A stretch of DNA of 42,081 nt. Origin: a virus. Of the stretch, positions 1-7,886 are shown in pieces. The stretch is from positions 1 through 42,081 of IMG/VR virus record IMGVR_UViG_3300044802_000011. One strand, given 5' to 3'. The notes under the pieces are model-generated. The model ran no database searches. It worked only from the letters and a program-made list of their open reading frames with translations, and was not told the origin of the DNA. The position numbers and the translations under genes were made by a program. How positions within the stretch are numbered: the first letter of the stretch is position 1; the number at the start of each line of letters is the position of its first letter.

Positions 1-71
1 GGACTCCGACTTATAAAGGATTAACACAAAACACGAATCCTCGAGGGACAAATTCTACATTGAGGATAATC

Positions 72-93
72 GTTTCCTGCAGGAAACAACAAA
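72..93 (+). promoter_or_regulatory. Palindromic element upstream of terS (copy 1)
   Basis: A perfect 16-bp palindrome, GTTTCCTGCAGGAAAC (72-87), is followed by AACAAA and ends directly at the ATG of the terminase gene. A 22-nt stretch (72-93) matches 18009-18030 with one mismatch. The AGGA that could serve as ribosome binding site for terS lies in the right arm, so an RNA hairpin here would mask it. The element could be a protein operator, an RNA hairpin or both; the sequence alone does not say which. Confidence 0.5.
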
Positions 94-660
94 ATGCCGG
101 ATAAAGAAACTTTTGGGGATATACTCAGGAAAACCCAGACCGTTAAGGCTCCTTCTAAACCTAAAGAAGAGCCGTCTAAAGAACTAAACGAGTTTCCCTG
201 GGACCGTTTGGCTGATGAATCCACAAAGGCTTACGAGTTATTCTGTTTTTATCGTGATTACGGGCCGACGCGAACGTACACGGCGGTCCAGCGCAAATAC
301 TCTGGCGTAGAGTTTGACTTGACGCCTACGACACTGCGAACGTATGGGAAGAAGTTCAACTGGCCGATGAGGGCGCAGGCGTATGACGATCACATAATGG
401 CGCAGGAGCAGTCGCAAAATGAGAAACTAATACTAAAATTCAAAAAGAAACGCGCTAAGCAGGCGCAGAAGATGATGGACAAATATTTTGAGCTAATGGA
501 AACAGAGGATTCAGAACTTTTAACGTCAAAAGAAAAGCGTGAACGGTTTAAATTAGGATTTGATCTATTTAATGAGATTTTCCAGCTTGATAAAGATAAG
601 AAAGTCGAGCACTCTGGAAGCGTTACAATCGTGTTCGGAGACGAGGTAAAAGACGTTTAG
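94..660 (+). CDS. Phage terminase small subunit-like protein
   Basis: Likely recognises viral DNA and recruits the large terminase to start packaging. The 188-aa product has an acidic N-terminus, then a helix-turn-helix-like region at about residues 50-105 where a TYTAVQRKY segment precedes the W..R...YDDHI pattern typical of small terminase DNA-binding domains. A charged helical part (about 108-170) fits the oligomerisation region. It is the first gene of the late cluster, with the large terminase about 0.9 kb downstream, separated by several tiny genes instead of adjoining it. The start is the ATG immediately after the palindrome; an AGGA about nine bases upstream is the ribosome binding site. 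The assignment rests on the motif and position, not on close similarity to a named protein. Confidence 0.7.
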   Translation: MPDKETFGDILRKTQTVKAPSKPKEEPSKELNEFPWDRLADESTKAYELFCFYRDYGPTRTYTAVQRKYSGVEFDLTPTTLRTYGKKFNWPMRAQAYDDHIMAQEQSQNEKLILKFKKKRAKQAQKMMDKYFELMETEDSELLTSKEKRERFKLGFDLFNEIFQLDKDKKVEHSGSVTIVFGDEVKDV

Positions 661-669
661 GAGAGCATT

Positions 670-750
670 ATGGACGCAATGGACGTAGTGTGGGTTCTAA
701 TCGTAATTGTAATCCTGGTAGTGATTTTGCGAGCGATCGGGATTCTGTAG
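670..750 (+). CDS. Tiny single-transmembrane peptide
   Basis: A 26-aa open frame starting MDAMDVVW followed by about 17 strongly hydrophobic residues (LIVIVILVVIL) and a short end containing one Arg. It has a good ribosome site (AGGAG about eight bases upstream of the ATG) and sits ten bases after terS and ten before the next small gene, which supports its being translated. It would be a small inner-membrane peptide. No family is recognised. Small holin-like or membrane-signalling roles are possible but unsupported. Confidence 0.45.
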   Translation: MDAMDVVWVLIVIVILVVILRAIGIL

Positions 751-759
751 GAGCAAAGG

Positions 760-897
760 ATGTCTAACGGTGAAACCGTAGAGAACGTCCGGAAAGGCAC
801 GAAAGAGCGACAGGACGCCTGGAAGGACAAAGTAGACAAGACGCACGAACAGAAGAAGAAGGGCGAGGTTCAGGAAGAATACGCCCAGGAGCGCTAG
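760..897 (+). CDS. Small charged hydrophilic protein
   Basis: A 45-aa frame rich in Lys, Glu, Gln and Asp with no hydrophobic segment, probably helical. AGGAG overlapping the preceding stop codon gives a well-placed ribosome site. The next ATG directly follows its stop (TAGATG), so it is part of a tightly packed string of small genes. No function recognised. Confidence 0.45.
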   Translation: MSNGETVENVRKGTKERQDAWKDKVDKTHEQKKKGEVQEEYAQER

Positions 898-975
898 ATG
901 CAAGTAACCTATCTTGAAGTTGTGGCGACGATCATCCTGATTGTCGAGATACTAATCTGGTTAGGAATCAGATGA
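898..975 (+). CDS. Tiny single-transmembrane peptide
   Basis: A 25-aa frame, MQVTYLEVV then a hydrophobic run (ATIILIVEILIWLGI) and a final Arg. The start directly abuts the stop of the previous gene, and the stop overlaps the next start (ATGA). It resembles the 26-aa peptide at 670-750 in size and topology, so two membrane peptides flank one soluble charged protein. No family is recognised. Confidence 0.45.
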   Translation: MQVTYLEVVATIILIVEILIWLGIR

Positions 976-1148
976 AGGTGCCGGCGCGGATTGAGACGTT
1001 AATCCAGCCAAAAGAGATGACGATGGCCGAGGATATCGCTCGTCGTTACCTTGATGATATGAAAAACCGGCTTCGGGCGGAGGAAGGAATCACTCTGCGA
1101 GTTTATTACGAGGCTGATTATGCCAATAAAGAAAAAGGGGAAGAGTAA
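972..1148 (+). CDS. Small hypothetical protein
   Basis: A 58-aa frame overlapping the previous gene by four bases (ATGA), implying coupled translation. It is mixed charged and helical (MAEDIARRYLDDMKNRL), with no transmembrane segment or cysteine. Its end overlaps the start of the basic protein at 1120 in another frame. Not recognised. Confidence 0.4.
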   Translation: MKVPARIETLIQPKEMTMAEDIARRYLDDMKNRLRAEEGITLRVYYEADYANKEKGEE

Positions 1149-1281
1149 GGGACTCAAGAAGAAAGGCGCGAAAGGGTCGTATGTTTTGACGAGTCCTAAG
1201 AGTGGAAAGGTTCTAGCGCAAGGATCGAAGAAGGCTGTGACAAAAAGAGCCGGACAGATTGCATACTTCAGAAAACATTAG
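1120..1281 (+). CDS. Small highly basic protein
   Basis: A 53-aa frame with about one third Lys or Arg: it opens MPIKKKGKSKGLKKKG, has a core SYVLTSPKSGKVLA, and ends YFRKH. It overlaps the upstream gene by 29 bases in a different frame; a GAGG lies about seven bases before the ATG. The composition suggests nucleic-acid binding, but this is inferred from charge alone. Confidence 0.4.
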   Translation: MPIKKKGKSKGLKKKGAKGSYVLTSPKSGKVLAQGSKKAVTKRAGQIAYFRKH

Positions 1282-1288
1282 GTGAAAA

Positions 1289-1546
1289 GTGCCAGAAAAT
1301 GAACAAAAGCAGCAGCGGGTTCCGTTGGAAAAGAACGCCGGATGTTTTTGTTCCGATGAAGAAAATAGGCTCATATTAAGCGTTTCTAAAAGCGATTTTG
1401 AGAAAATTAAGGAGAAAATAAGCCAAAATTGGACAAAACGACGAAATTTTGGCATAGTTAGGGTCACAATCATGCAATCGGAGGCCAAATTAAGCCCCGT
1501 TGAACAACTTACAGGGACGATATTGCTCCGATTGGAACCGGATTAA
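1289..1546 (+). CDS. Hypothetical protein (GTG start)
   Basis: An 85-aa protein read from GTG with AGGTGA just upstream. The sequence is soluble, with two cysteines in CFCSDEE and a helical stretch KSDFEKIKEKISQNW, followed by predicted strands. It lies ten bases before the large terminase gene. No known family is recognised; its position beside terminase suggests a packaging-related or accessory role but nothing in the sequence proves it. The start is uncertain because the ribosome site is very close. Confidence 0.4.
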   Translation: MPENEQKQQRVPLEKNAGCFCSDEENRLILSVSKSDFEKIKEKISQNWTKRRNFGIVRVTIMQSEAKLSPVEQLTGTILLRLEPD

Positions 1547-1556
1547 ATAGATCAAT

Positions 1557-3050
1557 ATGGCTTCAGCCAAGAGTCGGAAGATAAAATCGCCCTGGAAGCG
1601 AGATGAGCGGGTAATAGGAGATGACGATCACATTGAACTCGACCTGGGCGACGGTCCGACCCTCCGCACAGACTTTCAACCGCTTTCGAGAGATGTGGAA
1701 GCGTTGAAGATGGGCGCGGAGCCTCCTGAGTACGGCCCAATGGTTATGGGCCGTGAAATCCACCCCCGACACTTCCCCCAGGCAAGTTTTGTGCCTGCCT
1801 TCACCGCGAAGGAGCGGTATCTTGTTTTGCACGGCGGAGCCGGTGCTGGTAAGTCTATAGCAGCGGCCCAGAAAGTGATAATGAAAAGTCTGAAATATCC
1901 CAATTCTATGACCGTCGTGATGCGTGCGTGGTCGCCTCGACTCCGGGTTACTGCGTTCCGTATGCTCAAGGAAATCTTAAATGAAAACATGATTCCCTAC
2001 CACGTCAACAACACCACGATGAAGATCGACTTCCCGAACGGGAGCACGATTCATGGGATGGCGATTGTTGATTCACAGGGCGGCGAGATTGCAGCCTCAA
2101 TCAAGTCACTGACTGATATCAGCGGGATGTGGATTGAGGAGCCAACAGAGCTTTCATTAGAGGAGTTTGAGATGATCCGGATGCGACTCAGAGGTAGAGA
2201 GCTTCCGGAGGGACAGTCGCGACAATTAATCCTGACATTCAACCCGATTGACCGAAACCACTGGCTGCACGAGATGTTCTTTAACGAGATGGATGACCCG
2301 ATGGAAGATGAGGACACGCGGATTTTCCACTACACCTTTGAGGATAACGAGTTTATTGATGCGGCATACAAGAAGATGCTCCTCGGAATCAAGGATCAGA
2401 ACCGCTATAACGTTTACACGCTTGGCAAGTGGGGCGAACTGGGTGCGATGGTCTACGATCGGTGGAAGCAGTGGGACTTTAACTCACAGGAGATGAACTT
2501 TGACACAATTATTGGAGGAGCTGACTTCGGGTTTTCTCACCCGTCTGCCTTTTGTGTACTGGGAATTGACGAGTCGAAACACGAAATATACGTCATTGAT
2601 GAGGTGTACCAGCACGCGGCTCTCAACAGAGACTTCATCGACTCAATCAAATCTAAACTCAAGCAAAACGGAATTGAGACTACTATCCCCATCTACTGCG
2701 ACGCCTCAGAGCCAGCCTCAATACAAGAGATGCGGCAGCATGGGCTGAACACGATAGCGGGACAGAAGAACATCCTTGACGGCATATCCTCGGTTCGACA
2801 GTACTGCGTTCGTGTGCATCCTCGTTGTGACAGTTTCCTTAGCGAAATCAGTGGCTATACGCGCCAGAAAGACCAGCAAGGCCGCGTTTTAGAAATGCCG
2901 AACAAAAAGGCAGGATTCGATGATCTTATGGACGCTATGCGCTATGCGGTTTACACCTACTCATTATCACAAAAACTCTACACGACCGTCATTCCGTCGA
3001 TCCGGCGCGGCAGAGGGAGATACGATTTTATTGAAATGGCAGGAGAGTAA
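1557..3050 (+). CDS. terL: Terminase large subunit (packaging ATPase-nuclease)
   Basis: The motor that pumps DNA into the prohead through the portal and cuts the concatemer. The 497-aa product has the expected two-domain layout. In the ATPase half the Walker A motif GGAGAGKS is at residues 93-100 and the Walker B-type segment MWIEEPTEL starts at 191, with the Glu pair at 194-195. The nuclease half is RNase H-like, with GGADFGF (Asp323), YCDASEP (Asp382) and FDDLMDAMRY (Asp455, 456, 459) as the likely metal-binding acids. The length is normal for terminase family 3 or SPP1-like enzymes. The stop overlaps the portal start (TAATG). This is among the most secure calls in the window. Confidence 0.95.
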   Translation: MASAKSRKIKSPWKRDERVIGDDDHIELDLGDGPTLRTDFQPLSRDVEALKMGAEPPEYGPMVMGREIHPRHFPQASFVPAFTAKERYLVLHGGAGAGKSIAAAQKVIMKSLKYPNSMTVVMRAWSPRLRVTAFRMLKEILNENMIPYHVNNTTMKIDFPNGSTIHGMAIVDSQGGEIAASIKSLTDISGMWIEEPTELSLEEFEMIRMRLRGRELPEGQSRQLILTFNPIDRNHWLHEMFFNEMDDPMEDEDTRIFHYTFEDNEFIDAAYKKMLLGIKDQNRYNVYTLGKWGELGAMVYDRWKQWDFNSQEMNFDTIIGGADFGFSHPSAFCVLGIDESKHEIYVIDEVYQHAALNRDFIDSIKSKLKQNGIETTIPIYCDASEPASIQEMRQHGLNTIAGQKNILDGISSVRQYCVRVHPRCDSFLSEISGYTRQKDQQGRVLEMPNKKAGFDDLMDAMRYAVYTYSLSQKLYTTVIPSIRRGRGRYDFIEMAGE

Positions 3051-4606
3051 TGATGGCTCCGAATAAGAGGAGAAGAAAGCCAGGGGCCGGAAGGCCACGA
3101 TCGGAATTTGGCGAGATAGGCAAGCCTGGACTAAGGGAATTTGGCGGCTATATCAGAGAAGAGTGGCTGCCTGCACTAACAGGCCGTCAGGGCGTCCGTG
3201 CGCTCAAGACCATGATCGGCACGGATGCAACGGTAGCCGCAATCGGCACCGCTACAAAGATGGCCGTGCTGCAGGTGAACTTCTTTATGCAGCCAGGGGG
3301 CAAAAGCGCCAACGATCAGAAGGCGTCTGATTTTATCGAGCATTGCATCTTCGATTGGCTTGACACATCATGGCAGCAGAAACTCCATGAGATCCTGACC
3401 TGTGGTGACTTTGGCTGGTCTTTATTTGAAAAGGTCATGGAACGCCGAGATGACGGCACAATAAGCTGGGCGAAGTGGGGATTCAGGCCACATGAAACCC
3501 TATTGAGGTGGGAACCTGACCCGAACACCGCCGAGATCATCGGCTTCAACCAGCAGATTTATTATCCCGCTTCAGAGGTTCTGTTGATCCCGCTGGAGAA
3601 ATGTATTCATTTCACCCTTAACGCGACCAAAGGCAACCCAGAAGGCACCAGTTGGTATAGAGGAGCCTATATGGCCTGGTATGCCAAGCATAAGCTTGAG
3701 CTCATTGAGATGATCGGCATTGAGCGGAACATGGCCGGTCTACCCGATATCAAGATCCCTGCCGAGAACTTCCTGCCTAAGAACAAGAAGGTTCTGAAAG
3801 TCTATCAGGACATGGCAGATAACGTTCACCGAAACGAGGATGCGACGTTCGTTACACCATCGGACGTGTGGCCAGGGACAAGCATCCCCATGTTTCAGAT
3901 TGGATTGGTAGGCGGCCAACAACTGACCACCAGGGGGACGGGGCTGCCTACCATTCAACCTATAGCACGATATCAGGCGGAGATTGCGCGATGTCTCCTT
4001 GCCGACTTCATGTTGCTTCCACAGGGCGGACCAGGCTCATACGCCCTGTCGAGCAACAAATCAAGCTTCTTTGTAATGTTTATCGAATCTATCTGCGATC
4101 TGATCTGTGACACGATCAACAAGCAGGCGATCCCTGAGCTCGTTGAGCTCAATCAGTTCGGTGATCTCACCGATATGCCAAAACTTGTGCATGGGAACGT
4201 CTCGAAGACTGACGTAGGCGTGCTAGGCAAGCTCCTCGCAAACCTCTACAAGGCCGGAGCGGACTCGATCTTCCCGAACGATGATCTGCTTAACGCGGTT
4301 ATGGAAGAGGCGGGGCTGCCGGATGTGGACACATCACAGAATGAGCTCGAGGTAGAGAAAGAAAAGAAGGCTATGGCCGCAGCGACGGCAGTTACACCAG
4401 AACAGGCTGAATGGGTAGAAACAGGCCCAGACGGAAAACCAGTACCAGTTCCGGCAAACATTAAGCGAGCGGCGCCTGCTGCTTCAGCGATGAAAGCACA
4501 GCCGCCTCAGAACGTGGCGCAGACGAAAGAGACACAGGCACAGCAGAAAAAGCGAGCAAAGAAACCGACTCGCGCACAGGATCGCAGAAATTTAGGTAAT
4601 ATGTAA
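3050..4606 (+). CDS. Portal protein, DUF935 (Mu gp29-like)
   Basis: Forms the dodecameric ring at the unique vertex through which DNA enters and leaves. The 518-aa product opens with a basic tail, then a region resembling the DUF935 / Mu gp29 portal family: a FGGYIREEWLPALTG-type start, a core with DWLDTSWQQKL and GDFGWSLFEKV, and the HETLLRWEPD and NPEGTSWYRGAY segments near the middle. The last 80 residues are low-complexity, rich in Ala, Lys, Gln and Pro. It directly follows the large terminase with overlapping stop and start, as is standard in tailed phages. Two adjacent ATG codons are possible starts; the first is used here. Confidence 0.88.
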   Translation: MMAPNKRRRKPGAGRPRSEFGEIGKPGLREFGGYIREEWLPALTGRQGVRALKTMIGTDATVAAIGTATKMAVLQVNFFMQPGGKSANDQKASDFIEHCIFDWLDTSWQQKLHEILTCGDFGWSLFEKVMERRDDGTISWAKWGFRPHETLLRWEPDPNTAEIIGFNQQIYYPASEVLLIPLEKCIHFTLNATKGNPEGTSWYRGAYMAWYAKHKLELIEMIGIERNMAGLPDIKIPAENFLPKNKKVLKVYQDMADNVHRNEDATFVTPSDVWPGTSIPMFQIGLVGGQQLTTRGTGLPTIQPIARYQAEIARCLLADFMLLPQGGPGSYALSSNKSSFFVMFIESICDLICDTINKQAIPELVELNQFGDLTDMPKLVHGNVSKTDVGVLGKLLANLYKAGADSIFPNDDLLNAVMEEAGLPDVDTSQNELEVEKEKKAMAAATAVTPEQAEWVETGPDGKPVPVPANIKRAAPAASAMKAQPPQNVAQTKETQAQQKKRAKKPTRAQDRRNLGNM

Positions 4607-4623
4607 GCCCAGAGGTGGGTCAC

Positions 4624-6330
4624 ATGACAGATGAAACCGACAAATATGGAATGCAGATGGCGGGGATGACCATCACACCTGGGCTCCTCAGCCAATTTAA
4701 CGACCGACAACTCTCACAGGAGTGGGAGATGCACAACGAATGGTCCAAAGACGCGACAAGAATGCAAAAATCAGCCAAGGCATATTCCACTCCTGGTGAG
4801 ATGATTTTTGACGAGTTGCAGCGAAGAGGGATCAGAATTAACCTGCGTCTTCCATTAGTTCCTAAAGACTTCCGAGTTGAAGGAACTGAAGAAGAACTAG
4901 CCAAAAGCGGCCTTCCGATGGCGGCTGCAGGAACCAGCTGGGATGCTGGTGCTGCACGCGCTGCGCTAAAGAAATGGGCCACCAAAGGCGATGGAACGAT
5001 TGACGTTGCAAAATATGGTAGGGCTTTTCTATTTCACGGAACGCCAGCTAATCTGCTCGGGTCGTATAAGTTTCCTATAGCGACCATTATCAATGGGAAA
5101 TTAACCGCTGTACCTAACGCGATCCGTGCGGCAAAAGGTCGTTTGGCTGGAAGCAGTATTCCTGCCGCTGCTAAAGCACGGATCGCGTCTATCCTAAGTG
5201 GCTATTCGAGCCGATTGGGATGGAACGATCTTCACAAGTCAGACGTCAAACCACTACACCCAGTCATAAAAGATGACCAACCACTCGTTGCCTTCGTAAG
5301 CGGTTCGCCAGACTTTGACGAAGCAATGAGAAATGAACCGATTGTAGGCGTCGCGGGCAACATCTTTGCCAAGCGTTACCTCGAGCCTCTTGGCCTCGCT
5401 AAAAGCGACGTGGCCATACTTCACCAAGTCCCCGTCCTCCTCAAAGGATTCGACGGCGGTGCTCGAGGACCCACACCACAGGAAGTCCTTGAATGGAAAG
5501 AGTGGGTCGCTGACGAGCTTGATACGCTCGCTCCAGACATAACAATCGCGCTTGGCCATGGGGTCGGCGAGGCCGTACCTGCTGACTTCACGCTACCGCA
5601 CCCCAAAGTCCTGATGAAATCAGGCTCACAGATGCGCGACGCCTACACTACGGATGAATTGAACCGCAAACTAGGGGTTATTAAGGAATATCTCGATGAA
5701 CGTCGAGAAGCGGCTGTTAGCGAGGTGCTAACGCCGGAAGAACCGAATAACGGTAATCAGGGCGAACAGTATATGAGGAAGTCCGCCCTTGATAACAATG
5801 AACATCAATTCAGCTTGTTTACGGCTGATGAACCAGATAAACGGAATCTGATCTTCGGGGTTGTTTATAAGCCGGACACACTCGACTCGCAGAAACAGTG
5901 GGTGCCTCCAGAAGTATTGGAAGATGCAGCCCAATGGTTTATGAAGCATAGTCAGTTGACGGATACCGAACATCAGGAACTGGCCGGAGCTAGGATTGTT
6001 GAAAGCTACATCGCGAAAACCGACGAAAATATCTACGGACGCGATGTTCCGAAGGGCAGCTGGGCTGTTACCACGGAAGTTAGCGATGACCTGAAAAAGG
6101 ACATCGACAACGGCCTGTATAACGACTACAGCATGTTCGGGAAGTCGATGGCACTTTATGGGGCTGTTCCGCCAGGCTATGAACCTGCGAGTGACGAGGA
6201 GCGCATGGCTATTGCCAAGTTGGAGAAGGTGAGGCCAGTCACGCTAGGATTTGTCAACGATGGCGCGGCTAAGGAACCGTTCATAATCGTGAAGTGCTCA
6301 GGCGCCGATTGCCCATTGGAAAATGCTTAG
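4624..6330 (+). CDS. XkdF-type prohead protease with DUF6582 and UDG-like domains
   Basis: Probably the maturation protease that cleaves scaffold and head proteins. Three regions are visible in the 568-aa product. Residues about 95-200 resemble DUF6582 (KKWATKGDG...IDVAKYGRAF, AVPNAIRAAKGRL). Residues about 218-365 resemble the uracil-DNA glycosylase superfamily: a strand VAFVSGSPDF, then EPIVGVAGNIF, PLGLAKSDVAI, LDTLAPDITIALG and the motif LPHPKVL with His326. Residues about 400-525 match the XkdF putative serine protease family, with His450, IVESYI and Ser503 in YSMFGKSM as likely catalytic parts. The ATG at 4624 is preferred over an in-frame GTG at 4615 because GAGGTG sits six bases before it. 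It lies between portal and scaffold, as prohead proteases do. Whether the glycosylase-like part is active is unknown. Confidence 0.78.
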   Translation: MTDETDKYGMQMAGMTITPGLLSQFNDRQLSQEWEMHNEWSKDATRMQKSAKAYSTPGEMIFDELQRRGIRINLRLPLVPKDFRVEGTEEELAKSGLPMAAAGTSWDAGAARAALKKWATKGDGTIDVAKYGRAFLFHGTPANLLGSYKFPIATIINGKLTAVPNAIRAAKGRLAGSSIPAAAKARIASILSGYSSRLGWNDLHKSDVKPLHPVIKDDQPLVAFVSGSPDFDEAMRNEPIVGVAGNIFAKRYLEPLGLAKSDVAILHQVPVLLKGFDGGARGPTPQEVLEWKEWVADELDTLAPDITIALGHGVGEAVPADFTLPHPKVLMKSGSQMRDAYTTDELNRKLGVIKEYLDERREAAVSEVLTPEEPNNGNQGEQYMRKSALDNNEHQFSLFTADEPDKRNLIFGVVYKPDTLDSQKQWVPPEVLEDAAQWFMKHSQLTDTEHQELAGARIVESYIAKTDENIYGRDVPKGSWAVTTEVSDDLKKDIDNGLYNDYSMFGKSMALYGAVPPGYEPASDEERMAIAKLEKVRPVTLGFVNDGAAKEPFIIVKCSGADCPLENA

Positions 6331-6351
6331 AGACAAACAGGAGATGTGTAT

Positions 6352-7107
6352 ATGGGCAAAAAAACCCAGGACACGCCTTTAGACCCGTTACTGGCCAGTC
6401 GAATTGAAGAGATTCTTTCAAAGGCTTCGCTAGACGATGCAAGCAAAGACAGAGCACGAATTGGATTTGCTGCGCTTGCACCGATAGCTGACCAAGCTGA
6501 TGTTATGAATAGTCTCAAGGACTTGCTCAGTGGCGAGATTGACGTTCCACCGACGACTGAAGAGCCGTTGGCTAAGAGCGTTACAAAGGACACAGAAAAG
6601 TCCGAGGAGATTAATATGGAAAAGAGCGACATTTCAGAGAAAGTCTCTGAGATTGCCGACGAAGGACTCCGCACGGCTGTAGAAGCCATGCTCAAGAAGA
6701 GCGCGGAGGACGAGAAGGCAAAAGAGGAAGCTCTAGCAAAAGCAGCAAAGCTTGAAGACGAGAAGAAGACCGAGGAGTTTATGAAAAAGGCATCTGAATT
6801 TTCGCACCTGCCTTCTGAAGGACTCGGAGAGCTTCTAAAGAGCATTGCTGACAAAGCTCCGGAAGAGTATGAAAAACTCGAGGAGATGCTTAGAGCGACT
6901 GAGACGAACATGGCCAAATCTGCCGTTTATAAGGAGATTGGCAAGGAACAATACAAGTCGAGCAAAGTAGAAGAGACAGTGAACGCTCGCGCTGCTGAGA
7001 TAATGGCTAAGTCGGAAGGCAAGGTCAATAAGGTGGCAGCGAAAGCGTTGGCATGGACGCCTGACTCCTACCAAGAGTGGCTTGACGAAGAGAAGAGGGG
7101 ATCGTAA
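6352..7107 (+). CDS. Putative capsid scaffold protein
   Basis: A 251-aa protein of mostly charged, helical composition, very rich in Lys, Glu and Ala (for example LKKSAEDEKAKEEALAKAAK), without cysteine and predicted to form coiled coils at about residues 90-175. This composition and the position between the protease and the decoration and capsid genes fit an internal scaffold that is removed during maturation. The C-terminus (WTPDSYQEWLDEEKRGS) may contact the capsid protein. AGGAG eight bases upstream favours the ATG at 6352 over the in-frame GTG at 6346. The assignment is by context and composition. Confidence 0.6.
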   Translation: MGKKTQDTPLDPLLASRIEEILSKASLDDASKDRARIGFAALAPIADQADVMNSLKDLLSGEIDVPPTTEEPLAKSVTKDTEKSEEINMEKSDISEKVSEIADEGLRTAVEAMLKKSAEDEKAKEEALAKAAKLEDEKKTEEFMKKASEFSHLPSEGLGELLKSIADKAPEEYEKLEEMLRATETNMAKSAVYKEIGKEQYKSSKVEETVNARAAEIMAKSEGKVNKVAAKALAWTPDSYQEWLDEEKRGS

Positions 7108-7871
7108 TGGCTGGAGATATCCCAGGCGATCAATATACACTACCAGCGTACGCGGATTACCGAAGTTACCAGTATTACGCCGTCTACCTAGACAGCGGCG
7201 GACGCGCACGCAAATGTTCTACCGGCGCGACCAGTGCAGTCTTTGGAATCCTCCAAGACCTCCCTAGCGCACAGGATGTTCCGTGTAACGTAATGACGCA
7301 CGGCAAGTCCTACTGTGTCTATGGCGGAAGTGTCACTGTTGGACAGAACCTTACAACCAATTCATCGGGACAGCTCGTAGCTGGGGCATCACCCACTACT
7401 GACGTTGTGGTAGGCGTCGCAGGCATTTCTGGTGACAGTGGGGACATAGGTGAGGTTTACCTTGACATACAGAGTGGCAGTCCACCTGGAGTCAGTGCAG
7501 GGAACCCAGTTATCAACCCAGTCAAAATAGCCTTGAACGGTATCACCACAGGCGCAGCGATTGTGTCCGGCATTCCGGTCAGCGGAGCAGGTCATGTCAC
7601 CGGCTTCTATATGGTAGTTGACACGGTGGCGACGCTCAGTGCGAAGGCGGCGACGATAACGCTCAGCACGGACGCGGGAGCAGTAACGGGCGGCGTTCTT
7701 GCGATGACGTCGGCGAACTGCAAACTGACAGCGGCTGTCGCATCGACGGCAATCAGCGGCGCGAACTCGGCTATAACTGCGAGTAGCACGATAACCTTGA
7801 CAGCGAGCGCAGTCACATCATTTGCGGGTGACGCGGGGTATGTCTGGTTCTACTTCGTTACTACGGCCTAA
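7107..7871 (+). CDS. Capsid decoration-like protein with C-terminal beta domain
   Basis: A 254-aa protein whose first 135 residues resemble DUF2190-type head decoration proteins: they carry the alternating 'value, GxVxVGxxL, VVVGVAG' pattern, seen as VYGGSVTVGQNL and TDVVVGVAGISG. The rest (about 140-254) is a Ser/Thr/Ala-rich beta domain with short strands and ends VWFYFVTTA. It is translated from an ATG overlapping the scaffold stop (TAATG) and directly precedes the major capsid gene. It likely binds the outer shell and stabilises it; the added domain may be surface exposed. Confidence 0.6.
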   Translation: MAGDIPGDQYTLPAYADYRSYQYYAVYLDSGGRARKCSTGATSAVFGILQDLPSAQDVPCNVMTHGKSYCVYGGSVTVGQNLTTNSSGQLVAGASPTTDVVVGVAGISGDSGDIGEVYLDIQSGSPPGVSAGNPVINPVKIALNGITTGAAIVSGIPVSGAGHVTGFYMVVDTVATLSAKAATITLSTDAGAVTGGVLAMTSANCKLTAAVASTAISGANSAITASSTITLTASAVTSFAGDAGYVWFYFVTTA

Positions 7872-7886
7872 AGGAGGTGAAGAAAG

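Noticed and set aside
10-18. Archaeal TATA-like promoter (TTATAAAG) upstream of terS
   Set aside because: One short AT-rich word at the window edge is not enough; no matching upstream element is visible and the host domain is unknown.
5254-5606. Minus-strand frames inside the protease gene
   Set aside because: Short shadows of a well-supported + strand gene with recognisable domains in the forward frame.
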